Below are positions 11,640-22,896 of a DNA stretch of 64,000 nt, in pieces. The stretch covers positions 1,671,001-1,735,000 of the forward strand of contig JAUIMM010000702.1 in the NCBI GenBank assembly GCA_031769625.1, read 5' to 3'. Under the pieces are notes generated by a model. The model worked only from the letters and a program-made list of their open reading frames with translations, did not search any database and was not told where the DNA came from. Position 1 is the stretch's first letter. Each line of letters starts with the position of its first letter. The stretch is from Taudactylus pleione. Lineage: Eukaryota > Chordata > Amphibia > Anura > Myobatrachidae. A program made the translations under genes and the position numbers.

Positions 11640-11800
11640 GTTAATGCAATTGAAATATTTACTATTGTTCTTTACAGGCAGACCACACGTGCCAGAAAGT
11701 CTACCCCAGCATGATGGAACTTGTGGAATCATAAGTGTCAGCATGACTGGACATTAATGGCCCACTGACATCTGTAGTCCACCTGTAAAGGAAATATTGC
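11640..11800. repeat. Interspersed repeat fragment related to 815-1016
   Basis: Shares TTTACAG, CGTGCCAG and GGAACTTGTGGAA in the same order and spacing as the copy beside the Tc1 element. Family unknown. Confidence 0.4.
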
Positions 11801-12689
11801 AAAATAGACAGGAAACCATTTATTTTAGTACTATATTGAAGACATCTTCACCTGGTGGCCAATGGCCTGTTTAAGCTCTTTTTCATGATCGCTATCCACC
11901 AGGACCGATGTCTTCTTTCTTCAGGAGCTTTTCTCTGCACCTACTTTGCCGTTGAAATGCCTCCCACTGCCTTGCGCTGGCTAATATCAGCCAGCCCCAA
12001 AAGGTGGGTGATAATATGGTGAGCCATGATTGGCATGCTTTGGAAAAATTTTATTTGAGCCCCATTAAAAAAATGCCACTGTGAGCAAACCAATCAAGGC
12101 TGGCTGTGCCATTTTTTAAAAAGACTGTGCCAACATTGTACACTACGTGTGGGGCAGTGGTGGAAACCCATTATTGCTGAACCCACAGCCACTGCCAATC
12201 TCTACAGTAAAGGCTGACCTGACCAGGTGACCAGGATCAGTTGAACGCATCGGTCAGATGAAAGTACACACTTGTCCAATGTCATACCAATGGGTTGGTT
12301 GGGGCCAGATTGACCACAAATTGCACAAGTGTGTACCCAGAATTAGACTGTCACCTTTGGGGTGTTTATTCATAATACAAATCTCAATGCTCACAAGCTT
12401 CTACCATATGAGTTTAGATTTCAAATGTTGGCAGAAGTAGACTTATTTGGGAAAATTTAAATGAGTCAAATGTCATTTTGCAAACCCCTTTATCCTACAT
12501 CCATTATTTAAGTACCTTGTAATGTACTGGAACACCAGCAAAATCAAACCACTTCAACATTTATCAGATCATAGTCTTTGGATCCTGCATTGTGGCCATA
12601 TGATTTAATGAGTATAAAGGGAAAACTAAATATAGCTTATAAAAAAAATTACAGAAACATGACTATCCAGTCATTCACCTAAACTTCCC
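11801..12689. other. Mostly unrecognised; small inverted repeat at 12,261-12,345
   Basis: A small inverted pair (GTACACACTTGTCC at 12,261-12,279 and GCACAAGTGTGTACCCAG at about 12,322-12,340) carries the TACACAC core of the family-3 termini, so it may be a short derivative. The rest shows no gene or repeat I can name. Confidence 0.35.
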
Positions 12690-13045
12690 AGGGATTGTGG
12701 TGCACACAATGCCGGCAGTAAGAATCTCAGCACAGGAATCCCAATTGTGGAAAGCCTGAAGCATGCAGGTAAGTATCCTGCCCCTAACTCTACCCCTAAC
12801 CCACCTTTCCCACAACCTTACTGTAACTCTAATCTCCTCTCCTGCAGCCTAACCCTAACCCTCCTCCCCCCAAAACCTAAGCCTCCAGTCCCACAGCCTA
12901 ACCCTAACCCTCCCCCGAGTGTATAACGCTAATCTTTACCGTCAGGATCACAGCCGCCAGAATACTGGAGCCTGGATTCTGACTTCTGTCGGGATTTTGG
13001 CGCCACGATTCTGATCACTAGCATTATGTGCGTCGACTACATCGC
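12690..13045. mobile_element. Palindromic element relic with CCCTAA-rich interior
   Basis: The flanks carry GC-rich words such as GCCGGCAG (left) and TCGGGATTTTGGCGCC..GTCGACTACATC (right). The interior, 12,780-12,915, holds several CCTAACCC words resembling telomeric repeat. The right end GATGTAGTCGAC (minus) matches the termini at 43,385 and 62,700. Boundaries approximate. Confidence 0.5.
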
Positions 13046-13256
13046 CTCCTCAGTTACACATGTATGTATGATGTTATGTGAAGTGATGAGTGAAATCATA
13101 GCAAAGAAATAGGTTGTGTGAAGGTGCTAAATGTATTATTTTCGCATTTCTCAACTTTAAAACTCTATAAATAAAGCAGGGATGATATTGGCTGAATAAT
13201 TCTCCTGAACTATAGATAGACAGTAAAAAGGTCGTCAATGTCTAGATAGACACCAG

Positions 13257-14315
13257 GCAGGTAAATTTACTAAGAATCGAGTTTGGTCAAGTTTTTTAGC
13301 TTTTAAACTCACTTTGCTTCACCAAAACTCAGGTGAGTTTTCCCTTTAACAACTCGCAAATTTACTAAGAAGTGAGTTTAGCTGAAAGTGAGTTTTTTGA
13401 TGGTGAAGCAGATCGAGTTTTTTCCTCCAAATTGCCTCGGACACACTGTAACAAGATGCTACAGCATATTGTTACAGTAACACTAATGACAGCTCTGGGC
13501 TTGAGCTATCATTAGTGCCGGGTGGCCACCCAATCACCGGCGGCTTAACATTAGTGTCCGCTCATTGGCTGGGACCCACGTGGAGGAGCCGCTCATTCTC
13601 TAGGCCCATGTGGGTCCCAACCAATGAGCGGCCGCTAATGGAAGCCGCAGCTGATTGGCTGGTTGGCACTAATGATAGCTCAACCCTAGAGCTGTTATTA
13701 GTGACAGTCCCCAACTACAAAGGGTCTGGAGCAGGTTCTAAATATTTTTTATCTCCCTATATTTAAAATCAGCTCTGTCCCTGCTGCCTGGTGCTGGTTC
13801 TTAAATTACAGTAGAACCCTACACATTTTTTTCACTGTAATTTTAAGAACCAGGACTTGCTGGCAAGTCCGGGGCTAGTTAGCCTTTTGGGGGGGTGGAC
13901 CTCACGTCATTTTTTTAAAAATAATGAACCCTACTTAAACATGTTAAAAAAAATATACACAAATCACAATGATTTGAGTATGTTTTAGCCAAACTCGCAG
14001 CTCAGGAGGTGAGTGTTTAAAACTTCTATTTCACAGTGAGTTTGCTACAATCTCACACAAGATTGGAAACTCGAATATTAGTAAATTTGTGAGTTGCATC
14101 TTTTTCATCTAAAGTACTTCCTAATTTGGCCGATGGTGAGTTTTTTCAAGTTTGCAATCTCACATGAGTTTTTAACAGTGAAAAAAGAGAACTCACTTCA
14201 AACTCACTCGAGTTTGTCTTTAGTAAAATTGCAAGATTAAAAAAATGCCTAAACTCACGTGAGTTTGCAAACTCACACAAACTCACACAGACTCGACCCT
14301 TAGTAAATTTACCCA
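13257..14315. mobile_element. Large foldback element in the left arm (TSD CAG)
   Basis: A 1,059-bp foldback with arms GTAAATTTACTAAGAATCGAG at the left and CTCGACCCTTAGTAAATTTAC at the right, flanked by CAG at 13254-13256 and 14316-14318. Many further inverted words inside (AAACTCAC / GTGAGTTT) and a GC-rich inner stem at 13,480-13,700 (CAATGAGCGGCCGCTAATG region). Its terminus belongs to the TAAATTTACTAA hairpin group. Confidence 0.7.
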
Positions 14316-14318
14316 CAG

Positions 14319-14860
14319 ATGTTAGACGGTCAATAAGTCGACTGGGACAAAAGGTCAACACACTAAAGGTCAACAGGTGCATATGGTCACCAGGGTCAAA
14401 AGATTGACACAAATATGGTTGACACAAAAATGGTCGACACATGATTTTTCTTTTTTTAGGGTTAGGGTTAGGCACTTGGCAGAGGGTTAGGATTTGGCAC
14501 TTACCCTGATGGTTAGGGTTAGGCACTTACCCCAATGGTTAGGGTTAGGCACCAGGAGGGTGGGTTAGGGTTAGGCACTTACCGGAGGGTTAGGGGTAGG
14601 CACTAGAAGGGACAGTTAGGGTCAGACACCTACCCCGATGGTTAGGGTTATACACAAGGAGGGAGGGTTAGGGTTAGGCATCAAGGGGAGGGTTAGGGTG
14701 AAGATTAGGGCTAAAAAAAAAAAATCACGTGTCGACCATTTTCATGTTGACCTTTTGACTCTGTCGACCATTTGTACTGGTCTACCCTCTTACATGTCGA
14801 CCTTTAGTGTGTTGACCTTTTGTCCCTTTTGTCCCAGTAGACCTACTGACTGTCTAACAT
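14319..14860. repeat. Core of the outer element with telomere-like GGGTTAGG runs
   Basis: Between arms GTCGAC..GGTCAACACACTAAAGG and CCTTTAGTGTGTTGACC lies a block (14,457-14,710) of about eight GGGTTAGGGTTAGGC-type words spaced 30-40 bp apart. It is a degenerate array, not a pure telomeric tract. Confidence 0.8.
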
Positions 14861-14863
14861 CTG

Positions 14864-15058
14864 GGGGTAAATTTACTAAAGTGAGAGTTTTTAGAAGTGA
14901 GTTTTAAAAGTGATGTTGCCCATAGCAACCAATCAGATTCTACTTAACATTTAACTAGCACCTTCTAGAAGATAATAGCTAAAATCTGATTGGTTGCTAT
15001 GGGCAACATCACATTTAAAACTCACTTCTAAAAACTCTCACTTTAGTAAATAAACCCC
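14864..15058. mobile_element. Family-2 hairpin MITE in the right arm (TSD CTG)
   Basis: Starts GGGGTAAATTTACTAAAG and ends with its complement; CTG at 14861-14863 and 15059-15061. The inner arms CCCATAGCAACCAATCAGAT and ATCTGATTGGTTGCTATGGG are almost perfect, so the RNA or single strand would form one long hairpin. A close relative is at 34,907-35,081. Confidence 0.88.
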
Positions 15059-15094
15059 CTGGTGTCTATCTAGACACTGTCGACCTTTTTACTG

Positions 15095-15409
15095 CAGGGG
15101 CATATCTATAATGGGTGCATGGCGTGCGGGGCACATGGGCCCCTGGATCCAGGGGGACCCACACCGCACACCCCATACCCATACTTCTTAATACATACCT
15201 TGCTGAAGTCCCAAGTCAGCTGGAGAGGCGCTACACAAAACGTCAGAAAATGGCCACAGCGGCCACTTTCATGGCATTCTGCGCAAGCGCAGTAGGGAAT
15301 TGTACCCGGAGTCTTCTGAATCTGTCAGTACACCGTGGCTGCCGGAGAGAGAGGAGGGGGCCCCAGATGCTGAGTGAACACGGGCCCCCTCTCTCTAAAT
15401 ACACCCCTG
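15095..15409. mobile_element. hAT-type MITE (8-bp TSD TTTTACTG)
   Basis: A 315-bp element with termini CAGGGGCATA and TACACCCCTG, flanked by the 8-bp direct repeat TTTTACTG (15087-15094, 15410-15417). An 8-bp duplication and CAGGGG-type ends are diagnostic of hAT. It sits inside the outer element's right terminal repeat, so it is younger than that element. The 104-codon plus frame is incidental. Confidence 0.9.
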
Positions 15410-15424
15410 TTTTACTGTCTATCT

Positions 15425-17070
15425 GTTAATCCACACCCGGCATTCAGCTGAAGAGTTTTTAAAGTTACACTCACCTCTAGCTATGTGGGATAATGTACCA
15501 CTTGTGCTATCTAGAATATTAGGCAACCTGAGCAGATATATGACCTTAGAAAGACACAAAGTCACTGTCTGAGTTATTTTATGTTAGAACTCAGACAGTG
15601 ACAGGGGACATCAAATAATGTATACATTATACAATAAGGGTCCATTTTTTTCTTGTACAGCAAAATTCTCTCTTTTTATACAGTTAGTATTTGCTGGAAA
15701 TTAACCATATAACTTGTCTTTTGATACTAAATTATAAGGAAATGAAACTATTCTTTATTGGACAAAAAAAATACAATTTTCATTAAGAAAAAACAGATAA
15801 CAGAGTAAATGTAAACTTTATTCCATCATATGTCTTGACTAAACAATGTTAAATAGGTTGTATCTATTAAATGCCTAATGCTTCAATTATGAGAAATAAA
15901 GTAAAAAACATAGAGATAAATATTTAGATGAAAGAAAATGATATTGTAGGATAAGAGTGTTTGAGCTATAAAAGCCATATCTCCTTGCAAAACATACAGC
16001 ACCCTCACCTAACCCATTCCTGCAAAGGGTGCAAAATGTTTATTTTATCTGGACCACTACTAAAGATGTGAAGAAGAGGACAGTACTGGGATCCAGCTGT
16101 TGTTTTTCTTGAAGAAGTCCCAGTTCTCCAAGAGGGGAAACTAGACTAGAGCTGGCTGAGACAAATGTTCTGTCTACACATTAAGTGGCAGCTGGTTATT
16201 ACATGACTCCCAGTTGGATCAACACTTGCTATTGACAATAAGGTAATATAAGGACCATGCAGAGCAATCAGGATGGGAATGTGAATGAAAAATCTTTAAT
16301 CTGAAATCACAGCTGTCACAGTTATATTAGAAAACATGAAAGTTGCATTTGCCGTTGGAATAAATGGGTCCCTAAAGTCAACTTTCTCATATAGTCTATC
16401 TTGGATATATATTTTGTACAAGGACTCTGTGCCACCCACAAATCACATAGTGCTGTGCACTTCATAAAAAACTGAAAGATGCCTACAACCTTTATTTGAT
16501 CTCTATAATACAATATGCATTAATATTCTGACAGAGGACAAGTAACACAAATCAACAGACATTCAATGTAGTCTATGTTTTTAATAGGCAATCATGTTTA
16601 CAATATATGTTTAAATGATAATCTTTTTATTTATACAATTGGACAGTCAGATTTTATTTCAAATCCCATAATAGCCTCAATAGCAGCAATATACAGGCTT
16701 AATTTATGTAGTGTAGCTTTTCAGATTGCTTTAGAAATGGATTGTCTTTATGAGACCACAGTTGCAGACATGTTATCACTGTTAGAATATTTTAATAACT
16801 AGTGATGGAGCTAATCGATTTGACTGAATTTTAAAGAATCACTGTAAGGTAATTTATATTGCAATTCAATTCAGATTCACAATGAATTTGCCAATAAACA
16901 ACACCCATTTTAGAATCAGACCAATTACAGTGCATGGAACGGAAATGATTAAAAAAAGCATCAATGAATATCACGTGCTCTTCTTTGTGTATACTAGGAG
17001 AGAAACACTGTCTGCTACAATCCGTGGCTCAGACCTGCATTTGGTACAGATATCTGAACATATCTGATAG
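15425..17070. other. Unique-looking stretch with one perfect hairpin
   Basis: No transposon termini seen. Contains a perfect 15-bp inverted repeat with a 12-nt loop at 15,561-15,602. 16,000-16,500 has balanced composition and no repeats, and could hold conserved non-coding sequence; this is only an impression. Confidence 0.4.
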
Positions 17071-17077
17071 CATTGTC

Positions 17078-17120
<43 letters not shown>
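17078..17120. repeat. (TA)n microsatellite
   Basis: About 20 uninterrupted TA units, with a shorter imperfect TATATAGATATATAG tail. Confidence 0.95.
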
Positions 17121-17282
17121 TTTATATATAGATATATAGAATTTATTTTTCAAAAACACATATTCATGCTAGAAACCATGTTAACGTTTTATTTCTGTTG
17201 AGGATCTTTCTCAAGACAAGCACAACAGTTCCACAAGGCAACTCGTCCAACATATTATACAGAATGCTCTGGCAAAGAAATA

Positions 17283-17284
17283 AA

Positions 17285-17315
<31 letters not shown>

Positions 17316-17333
17316 CATACATACATACATACA
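17283..17333. repeat. (TA)n followed by (CATA)n microsatellite
   Basis: About 14 TA units, then five CATA units. Runs of I/Y in frames crossing it are artefacts. Confidence 0.93.
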
Positions 17334-17790
17334 GCACAAAATGCTTGGTGCGACTGAGGTTTTTCTTTCAATTTTGGTTCTTATTCTCATCGCAGACAGA
17401 ACAAAACACCTCTCAATGTGGACTAGACACTTTAACTGCACTGGAATTGGTTTTACACATGTACAAAGCTGCGGATGAGGTACAATGGTACTTGGAGTGC
17501 GAAAAAGCCATGGCCGATGCATCGTATCTTTCGTGTACAGATTCAGACTCATTCGCACACATATGTACAAATATTCCACTTCAAATTGATTAGTGTAATC
17601 TAGCAATGTAGTTTTGTTGCTTCCAATTGTTTCATATATGTGAATAAGACGCGAGAATAAAACAAGATGTGAGAAAGACGCTCTGCGCGGCCAAATCGCC
17701 CGGGACATGGTGTGCCAAGAGGGGTTGTTTGGCACGACTGAAGCTACAGTTTATGGGGACACATCTGTATATATTTGTCAGCGTTGTCTG
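17334..17790 (-). repeat. GC-contrasting block, probably a transposon fragment
   Basis: A block with more GC and many CpG (CGGCCAAATCGCCCGGGACA, GACGCGAG) set in AT-rich DNA. It stays open on the minus strand for most of 174 codons (17,211-17,735) and on the plus strand for 131 codons, including microsatellite. No domain recognised. The contrast suggests an inserted repeat, but no terminus was found. Confidence 0.35.
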
Positions 17791-19677
17791 ATTTTTTTCA
17801 TTCATCAAACACCCCACTTAGGTAGCCCTATTGTAATAAACTATTAAAGTGCAAATATTTGTAGGGATTTTTTAACCATTGTACAAATTGCCCTTATATT
17901 TGTAGGGACCCCTTTGTTTTTCAGTTCAGGCATTCATGAAAAGTCCACATTTTACTGTACTTTTTATTAGCACCAGTACTGTAGCCACAGTATATAGGTC
18001 TAAAAATGCCCAATGAATGCATTGTAACATTCACTCTTATTTCTTACTAATGATTTCTACAGAGATTGTAACTGAAGTTTCTGAACTGAAAGAAAATAAG
18101 TGTTATATTTTGTTTTGATTTACACACAAAATGTATATGCATAATACTTTTTTTCAAAACAACACAAATTAGCAATTTGTATAACAGCGAAAAATTACAG
18201 TAGTTGGAACTATAAGTGTCACAAACATAAAACCATAGTCTGACCAAAATCACTGATTGGAGTATAATGTTATGTAAAGTTTTATTGTGTGGGCAGGATC
18301 ATGTCATATACCATAGGCAAACGCAGGAAGGGGGAGGGGGTTCCAGTTGCCTGGAAACCTCCCTCTTCAGCCCTCACCATGACCACAATAGAAATAATAA
18401 TATAATATAATTTTACTAGTGCTGCATGTTCTACTCAGTATCACAAATTAAATAATTAGCAGCACCTGTAGATCTTTTAACATGTCAGCCAGTAATAAAT
18501 ACACAAGTGCACCAACAAGATCTGGAAAATATGCACTGTTAGGGATGCACTGCTATAGACCAACAATAGGTTTAATTATTTATACTGTATAATAATACAC
18601 TATCCAGTGCAAATGGAGAACAATATGTACATATATGTCTAGGGAAGTGCTAGGTTCTTCTGCTGCTCCCCCAGATTTCCAGACTTGCTCTAATGCTCCG
18701 GAATGGTGCCCACATCTGAGATAAAAACATTCAGCTCAGGCAGGATGGCGCTACTGCCGCATATAATGGATGTGATCACTGGTCCTGTATATGCCGGCAT
18801 TATGACACACAATACATTTTGTATGACACATGTTAAAGCTTTATAAGTGCTAAATATACCCTCTACATGGACTGACCACACTCACTCTAAAATCAAGCAT
18901 TTGGAAACCCCCCTATAGAAATCCTGTGTTTGTCACTGCATACAGTAATTGCTATAACTATTGCCATGATGAAAAGCCCTGTTAAAAAATAATATTTAAA
19001 ATCTGTCCAGCAATCAATTATTCATTCCCAGTAGATGGGTGTATAAAACACTTATTCCCTCTCATAGATGTTCTTTTAGCTGCTCTCCAGTAAACCAGGA
19101 GTTAGTAGAATGCTAATTACTCTCAAAGAACTCACTTGGGTTTTAGGAAATCAGATTACCATCTGAATGTCACAATACCAACAAGAGTCATCAAGTGTAT
19201 TTCTCCTCCTGCTATAACTAGTCATGTCAAAGGGAACAAATGGTCAGGTAATTAGCTTGACATATCTATGTCAATTGGCCATACGACCACAGGCCTATGA
19301 ATTTCATATCAATTTCCCCTAGTCTGCCATGGCAGGATTTTCAGCAGGAGTCATTTCTGCCATTTAACTAGGAAATGTGATTCAATTACAATGTTTTATA
19401 AACAGAAAATATGAACCTTTTAATGCACTTTTGTTTATATATCAGCATTTGGGAAATAGTAGTGCCAATTGTTATCTACACTCATTTTCTTATTGCCTGC
19501 CCAGTAGAAAATGTTTATATACCATGTGGATAAATTGGGGCTCAATCCAAACTGTAAAACTATTCATTTAATTTTGACTTGTCCAGGAACACATAATACT
19601 ATGTAGTGAATCACTTTATTTTTTTTAGCCTTTATGACTGTACTTTGCATATTACATATTGTTATATTTTTTATTAT
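17791..19677. other. Unique-looking stretch; candidate conserved non-coding patch
   Basis: No gene or complete transposon seen. 18,296-18,375 has a G-rich/C-rich facing pair (GGGGGTTCCAGTTGCC..GGAAACC) that could be a repeat fragment. 19,060-19,345 is non-repetitive with several homeodomain-like TAATTA/TAATTAC words. Confidence 0.35.
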
Positions 19678-19685
19678 ATTCAATC

Positions 19686-20100
19686 CATACTTGCCATCTC
19701 TCCCTCATTGTCAGAGAGTCCCTGAAATAGTAGCAATCTCCCTGTCTCCCTGGAGAGTCTAGCAATCTCCCTGATTGCACCTTACCCCCATTATGAAGCT
19801 GTTATATTTAAAAAGAAACAGAGATATATACTTTTAAATGGGATCTATTAGTATAATGTCCCTGCATTGGTTAAACAGCACAATGATCCCTATGTCTACT
19901 TGCATTTTCTGAAAAGTATCAATGTATTTTCATCAACAAATCAATCTTACTAACTGCTATGGGGCTTGTTTACATGTGGATGTAAGTCAATTTTATAACA
20001 CACCTCTCAGATGTAACACTACACATCCACTTTAATGCCACGCTCATAGGTGCTGCTTTCACGGTCTCCCTGAAATGCTTTTTCAAAGTAGATAAGTATG
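19686..20100. mobile_element. hAT-type MITE (8-bp TSD ATTCAATC)
   Basis: A 415-bp element with ends CATACTTGCC and GATAAGTATG, flanked by the perfect 8-bp duplication ATTCAATC (19678-19685, 20101-20108). The left part contains repeated TCTCCCTG words. No coding capacity. Confidence 0.85.
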
Positions 20101-20298
20101 ATTCAATCCCCGGTACATTATACAAAATCAAAAATTTTGTAAGTTTTATCCTTGTTGCACTAAAGAATCTACAGGTCTTCTATGAGAATAGTTGCTTGAC
20201 CATATTTATCCTTGTTATTGCTTGACTGTGCTAACTCTTTGTATTCTAGCACATGCTGTGTAAACCCTTTGACTAACTGTTAACTAACAAAGACCATA

Positions 20299-20459
20299 GG
20301 GGGAGATTTATCAAAGCTTGGTGGGATAAAGTGGAAAGAGATAAAGTACTAGCCAATCAGCTTTTGTCATTTTACAGGCTGTATTTGAAAAAAATTACAG
20401 TCAGGAGCCAATTGGTTGGTACTTTATCTCTCTCCGCTTTATCTTTCTAAGAGGCCTAT
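20299..20459. mobile_element. Hairpin MITE, diverged
   Basis: Left GGGGGAGATTTATCAAAGC with GATAAAG..GATAAAGTACTAGCCAATCAG; right complement CCAATTGGTTGGTACTTTATC and GCTTTATCTTTC. Same layout as 24,051, 36,664, 39,001 and the split copy at 43,647. Target duplication unclear. Confidence 0.7.
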
Positions 20460-20715
20460 GTATTAATAAGTGCAGAACTGCAACGATTGTTAGGTTTTCA
20501 TATGGCAGTGGATATTTTACTTTTTAATGAAAATATCCCTGCTATGTACAAAGGGGAACTTATATACAAAGGGGAACAACTTATATCCCTGGCATATTGT
20601 TGAAGTCTTTCACATTTCCTGTGGAAGCTGACACTACTCATATGCACAGGGTCAGCTTTCGCCACTGGCAGGAGGCTGCAGGAGAGTGACTGGAAGATCT
20701 CTCTCCTGCTTGTAA

Positions 20716-21058
20716 AGGTGCATACACACTAGGCGATCTGCACACGATCCCACGATGTGTACGATTTCCCTTGAAACTCCTCCCCGGCAGCTCTGCATAC
20801 AATTTGGTGTTTAAAGTGTCCAATTTACAAACGATCTATCGTGCATCCAGACTTATTCCAGTGCATTGTGTCTCAGATTGGCAGATCTGCCCTACAGCAC
20901 AGCAGATCTGATGATGCGATGTACGACCAGCAGGGACGCGCATCGCATCGTGACCGTGAGTGGGAACTCACGATTTGGGCATATTTTACACGATCTGTCA
21001 TTCCGATGCGTCGGAATCGGCCAGATCGGGTAATATATCACCAAGTGTGTAGGCACCT
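20716..21058. mobile_element. Family-3 MITE (TSD TAA)
   Basis: Ends AGGTGCATACACACTAGGCG and ACCAAGTGTGTAGGCACCT, flanked by TAA at 20713-20715 and 21059-21061, as expected for PIF/Harbinger. The interior is full of CGATC/GATCG words. Confidence 0.85.
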
Positions 21059-21061
21059 TAA

Positions 21062-21855
21062 GCCTTCAGGGCCAAGCTCAGAAAAGCTTTGCTTTTTGGA
21101 GTTTGGTACACAGGACTGAGATTGTAGTTCCCATTGATAACAATTGCGATCTGCAGTGCTAATTAGCACTGCAGATATCTCCTTCATTGTGCGATTAGTA
21201 CATAGCTATAATTCATAAAATGATACAGAAATTGCAGTTTCTACATAATTTTATGAAAAAAGTGCTTGAAACATAGGCCCCTAAAAGCTTTGATAAAGCT
21301 TTCTCCATAGTGTCAACAGTGGGCACATTTGCACAGGTAATTATCTTGGGGTCATTTTGCTTTAAATATAGAAGGTGGTGGAAGATAATAGATGTGACTG
21401 AGCATGACAGAACTATTTTGAGGGCAAGAATGAGGGTTGTGGGCAAGAATGAGTGCTAAATCCTTTGGAACCCGTTACAGTAAACATAACATCACAGCCA
21501 CAGTGACTCATATACTAGTAGTACAGTATGTGCGTCAACTTTAAGGAACCAATTGGCAGTTCCAAGACCTATCACTGAACTCTCTCTGCTATCAATGTAA
21601 ACTGTGAATGCCACAGATAGCAACTGTTACTTACAAACCTTCCAACCATCCTATTTCAGAATGACAGTTCAGATTCATAGGAACTGTCCAGCTGCTTCAT
21701 CCACAAGAATGTTGTACTGACTATAAAGAGGTAATAGTGTTCACCCTTGTGAGCAGTGCTGCTCACACCTTCCACTGGTGTGTGTGTTTTTCCTGCCTTT
21801 ATTTTAGGGAAGGTAAAGGGAAATTGTGGTGGGTGGCACAGGTAGACCACCCTTC
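21062..21855. other. No gene or element recognised
   Basis: AT-rich, no inverted termini found. Frames of 64-92 codons show no domain. Confidence 0.4.
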
Positions 21856-21859
21856 CCAG

Positions 21860-22463
21860 TAATTTATTAACATTTTGTTATATAGCGCAAAATATTCTGT
21901 TGCGCTTCACAACTGAAAACATTAATAGAACAAAACTGGGTAATAATAGACAGATGTATAGGTAGGAAGGCCCTGCTCACAAGCTTATAATCTATAGGGA
22001 AATATGCATTGATACACAAGGATAGGTACTATATTGCATTTTGGTCCAGCCAGACTGCAGAGTTTCTTGGTGGGATGCATGATCCAGTCACACAGGGATG
22101 TGTGCCAAAAGTCAGGAGGATGTAAAAGAAAGAATATGTGTGAGGTTATGAGTGGACTGTGAGAGGGGATGTAATTAGATATGGAAGCTATGAAGGTTAT
22201 GTGGATGGTGCTGGAATCCGATAAGCTTGTCTGAAGAGGTGAGCTTTCAGGGAATGCTTGAAGGTTTGGAGAAAGTCTTATTGTGCATGGGAGGGTATTC
22301 CACAAAGTGGGTGTAGCCTGAAAAAGTCCTGTAACCGTTAATGGGAGCAAGTAATGCGTGTGGATGAGAGATGCAGATCTTGTGCTAAGCGGAGAGGTCG
22401 TTTTGGGTGATATGTGATAAGTGAAGAGATGTATGTTGGTGTGGTTTGGTTAATAACATTATG
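21860..22463 (-). pseudogene. L2-like LINE, 3' segment (ORF2 C-terminus and 3' end)
   Basis: The minus strand reads the C-terminal end of an L2-type LINE ORF2. From 22,463 downward it gives TPTYISSLI, then PKRPLRLAQDLHLSSTRI, then LFQATPTLWNTLPCTIR..SPNLQAF, matching the PPYISDLL, LRS, and A.P.LWN.LP..IR..P.L..FK motifs at the end of L2/CR1 ORF2. Two or more frame changes and stops disable it. Beyond it, 21,860-21,900 contains GCGCTATATAACAAAAT on the minus strand, like the TATATAA-type tail of L2 3' ends. At 22,463 it joins head to head with an inverted RT segment. Confidence 0.72.
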
Positions 22464-22896
22464 TGTACTCACACACTTTCTCAACTCACACAACTTATTG
22501 GACCCACTTCAGTCAGGCTTTCATTTCCAACACTCCACAGAGACAGCACTGACTAAGGTAGTAAATGGTCTGGTCACTGCCAAGGCTAAAGGCTATTACT
22601 CACTTCTAATTCATCTAGATCTCTCTGCTGCTTTTGTCACTGTTGACCACTCTCTTCTCATACAAACACTACAGTCCCTAGATCTTAAGGACACAGCCCT
22701 TTCTTGCTTCTCATCCTACCTATCTAATCGCTCTTTTACTGTTTGTTTTTCTGATTCTGCCTCCTCTTCGCTACCTCTATCAGTTGAAGTACCACAAGGC
22801 TCAGTATTAGGTCCACTGCTTTTCTCAATCTATACCACCGCTCTTGGCAAACTAATCAGCTCTTTTGGATTTCAGTACCATCTCTATGTGGACAAT
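22464..22896 (+). pseudogene. L2-like LINE reverse transcriptase, inverted segment
   Basis: Plus-strand RT core: [42 protein letters not shown] (motif A), [20 protein letters not shown] (motif B) and YHLYVDN, which is motif C (normally YADD) cut by a MITE at 22,897. It is open for 144 codons and unusually well preserved. RT copies the LINE RNA at the nick. Its orientation is opposite to the adjoining 3' segment, with the more 5' part at the junction, as twin priming would leave it. Motif A has Val where Asp is usual (AAFVTVDH), and motif C is not intact. Confidence 0.82.

Larger units (their letters stand above)
13214..15424. mobile_element. Outer palindromic element, interrupted by three other insertions
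   Basis: The left arm begins AGATAGACAGTAAAAAGGTC and continues TCTAGATAGACACC. The right arm is its complement, GTGTCTATCTAGACAC, then GTCGACCTTTTTACTG and CTGTCTATCT. The arms resume inside with AGATGTTAGAC..GTCAATA and TGTCTAACATCT. The element's own core is 14,316-14,860. It has been split by a 1.06-kb element (13,257-14,315), a 195-bp hairpin MITE (14,864-15,058) and a hAT MITE (15,095-15,409). Without these it would be about 640 bp. Confidence 0.8.

Noticed and set aside
14457..14710. Interstitial telomere or chromosome-fusion scar
   Set aside because: The GGGTTAGG words are spaced and degenerate and sit inside a palindromic transposon core, with similar cores elsewhere in the window.
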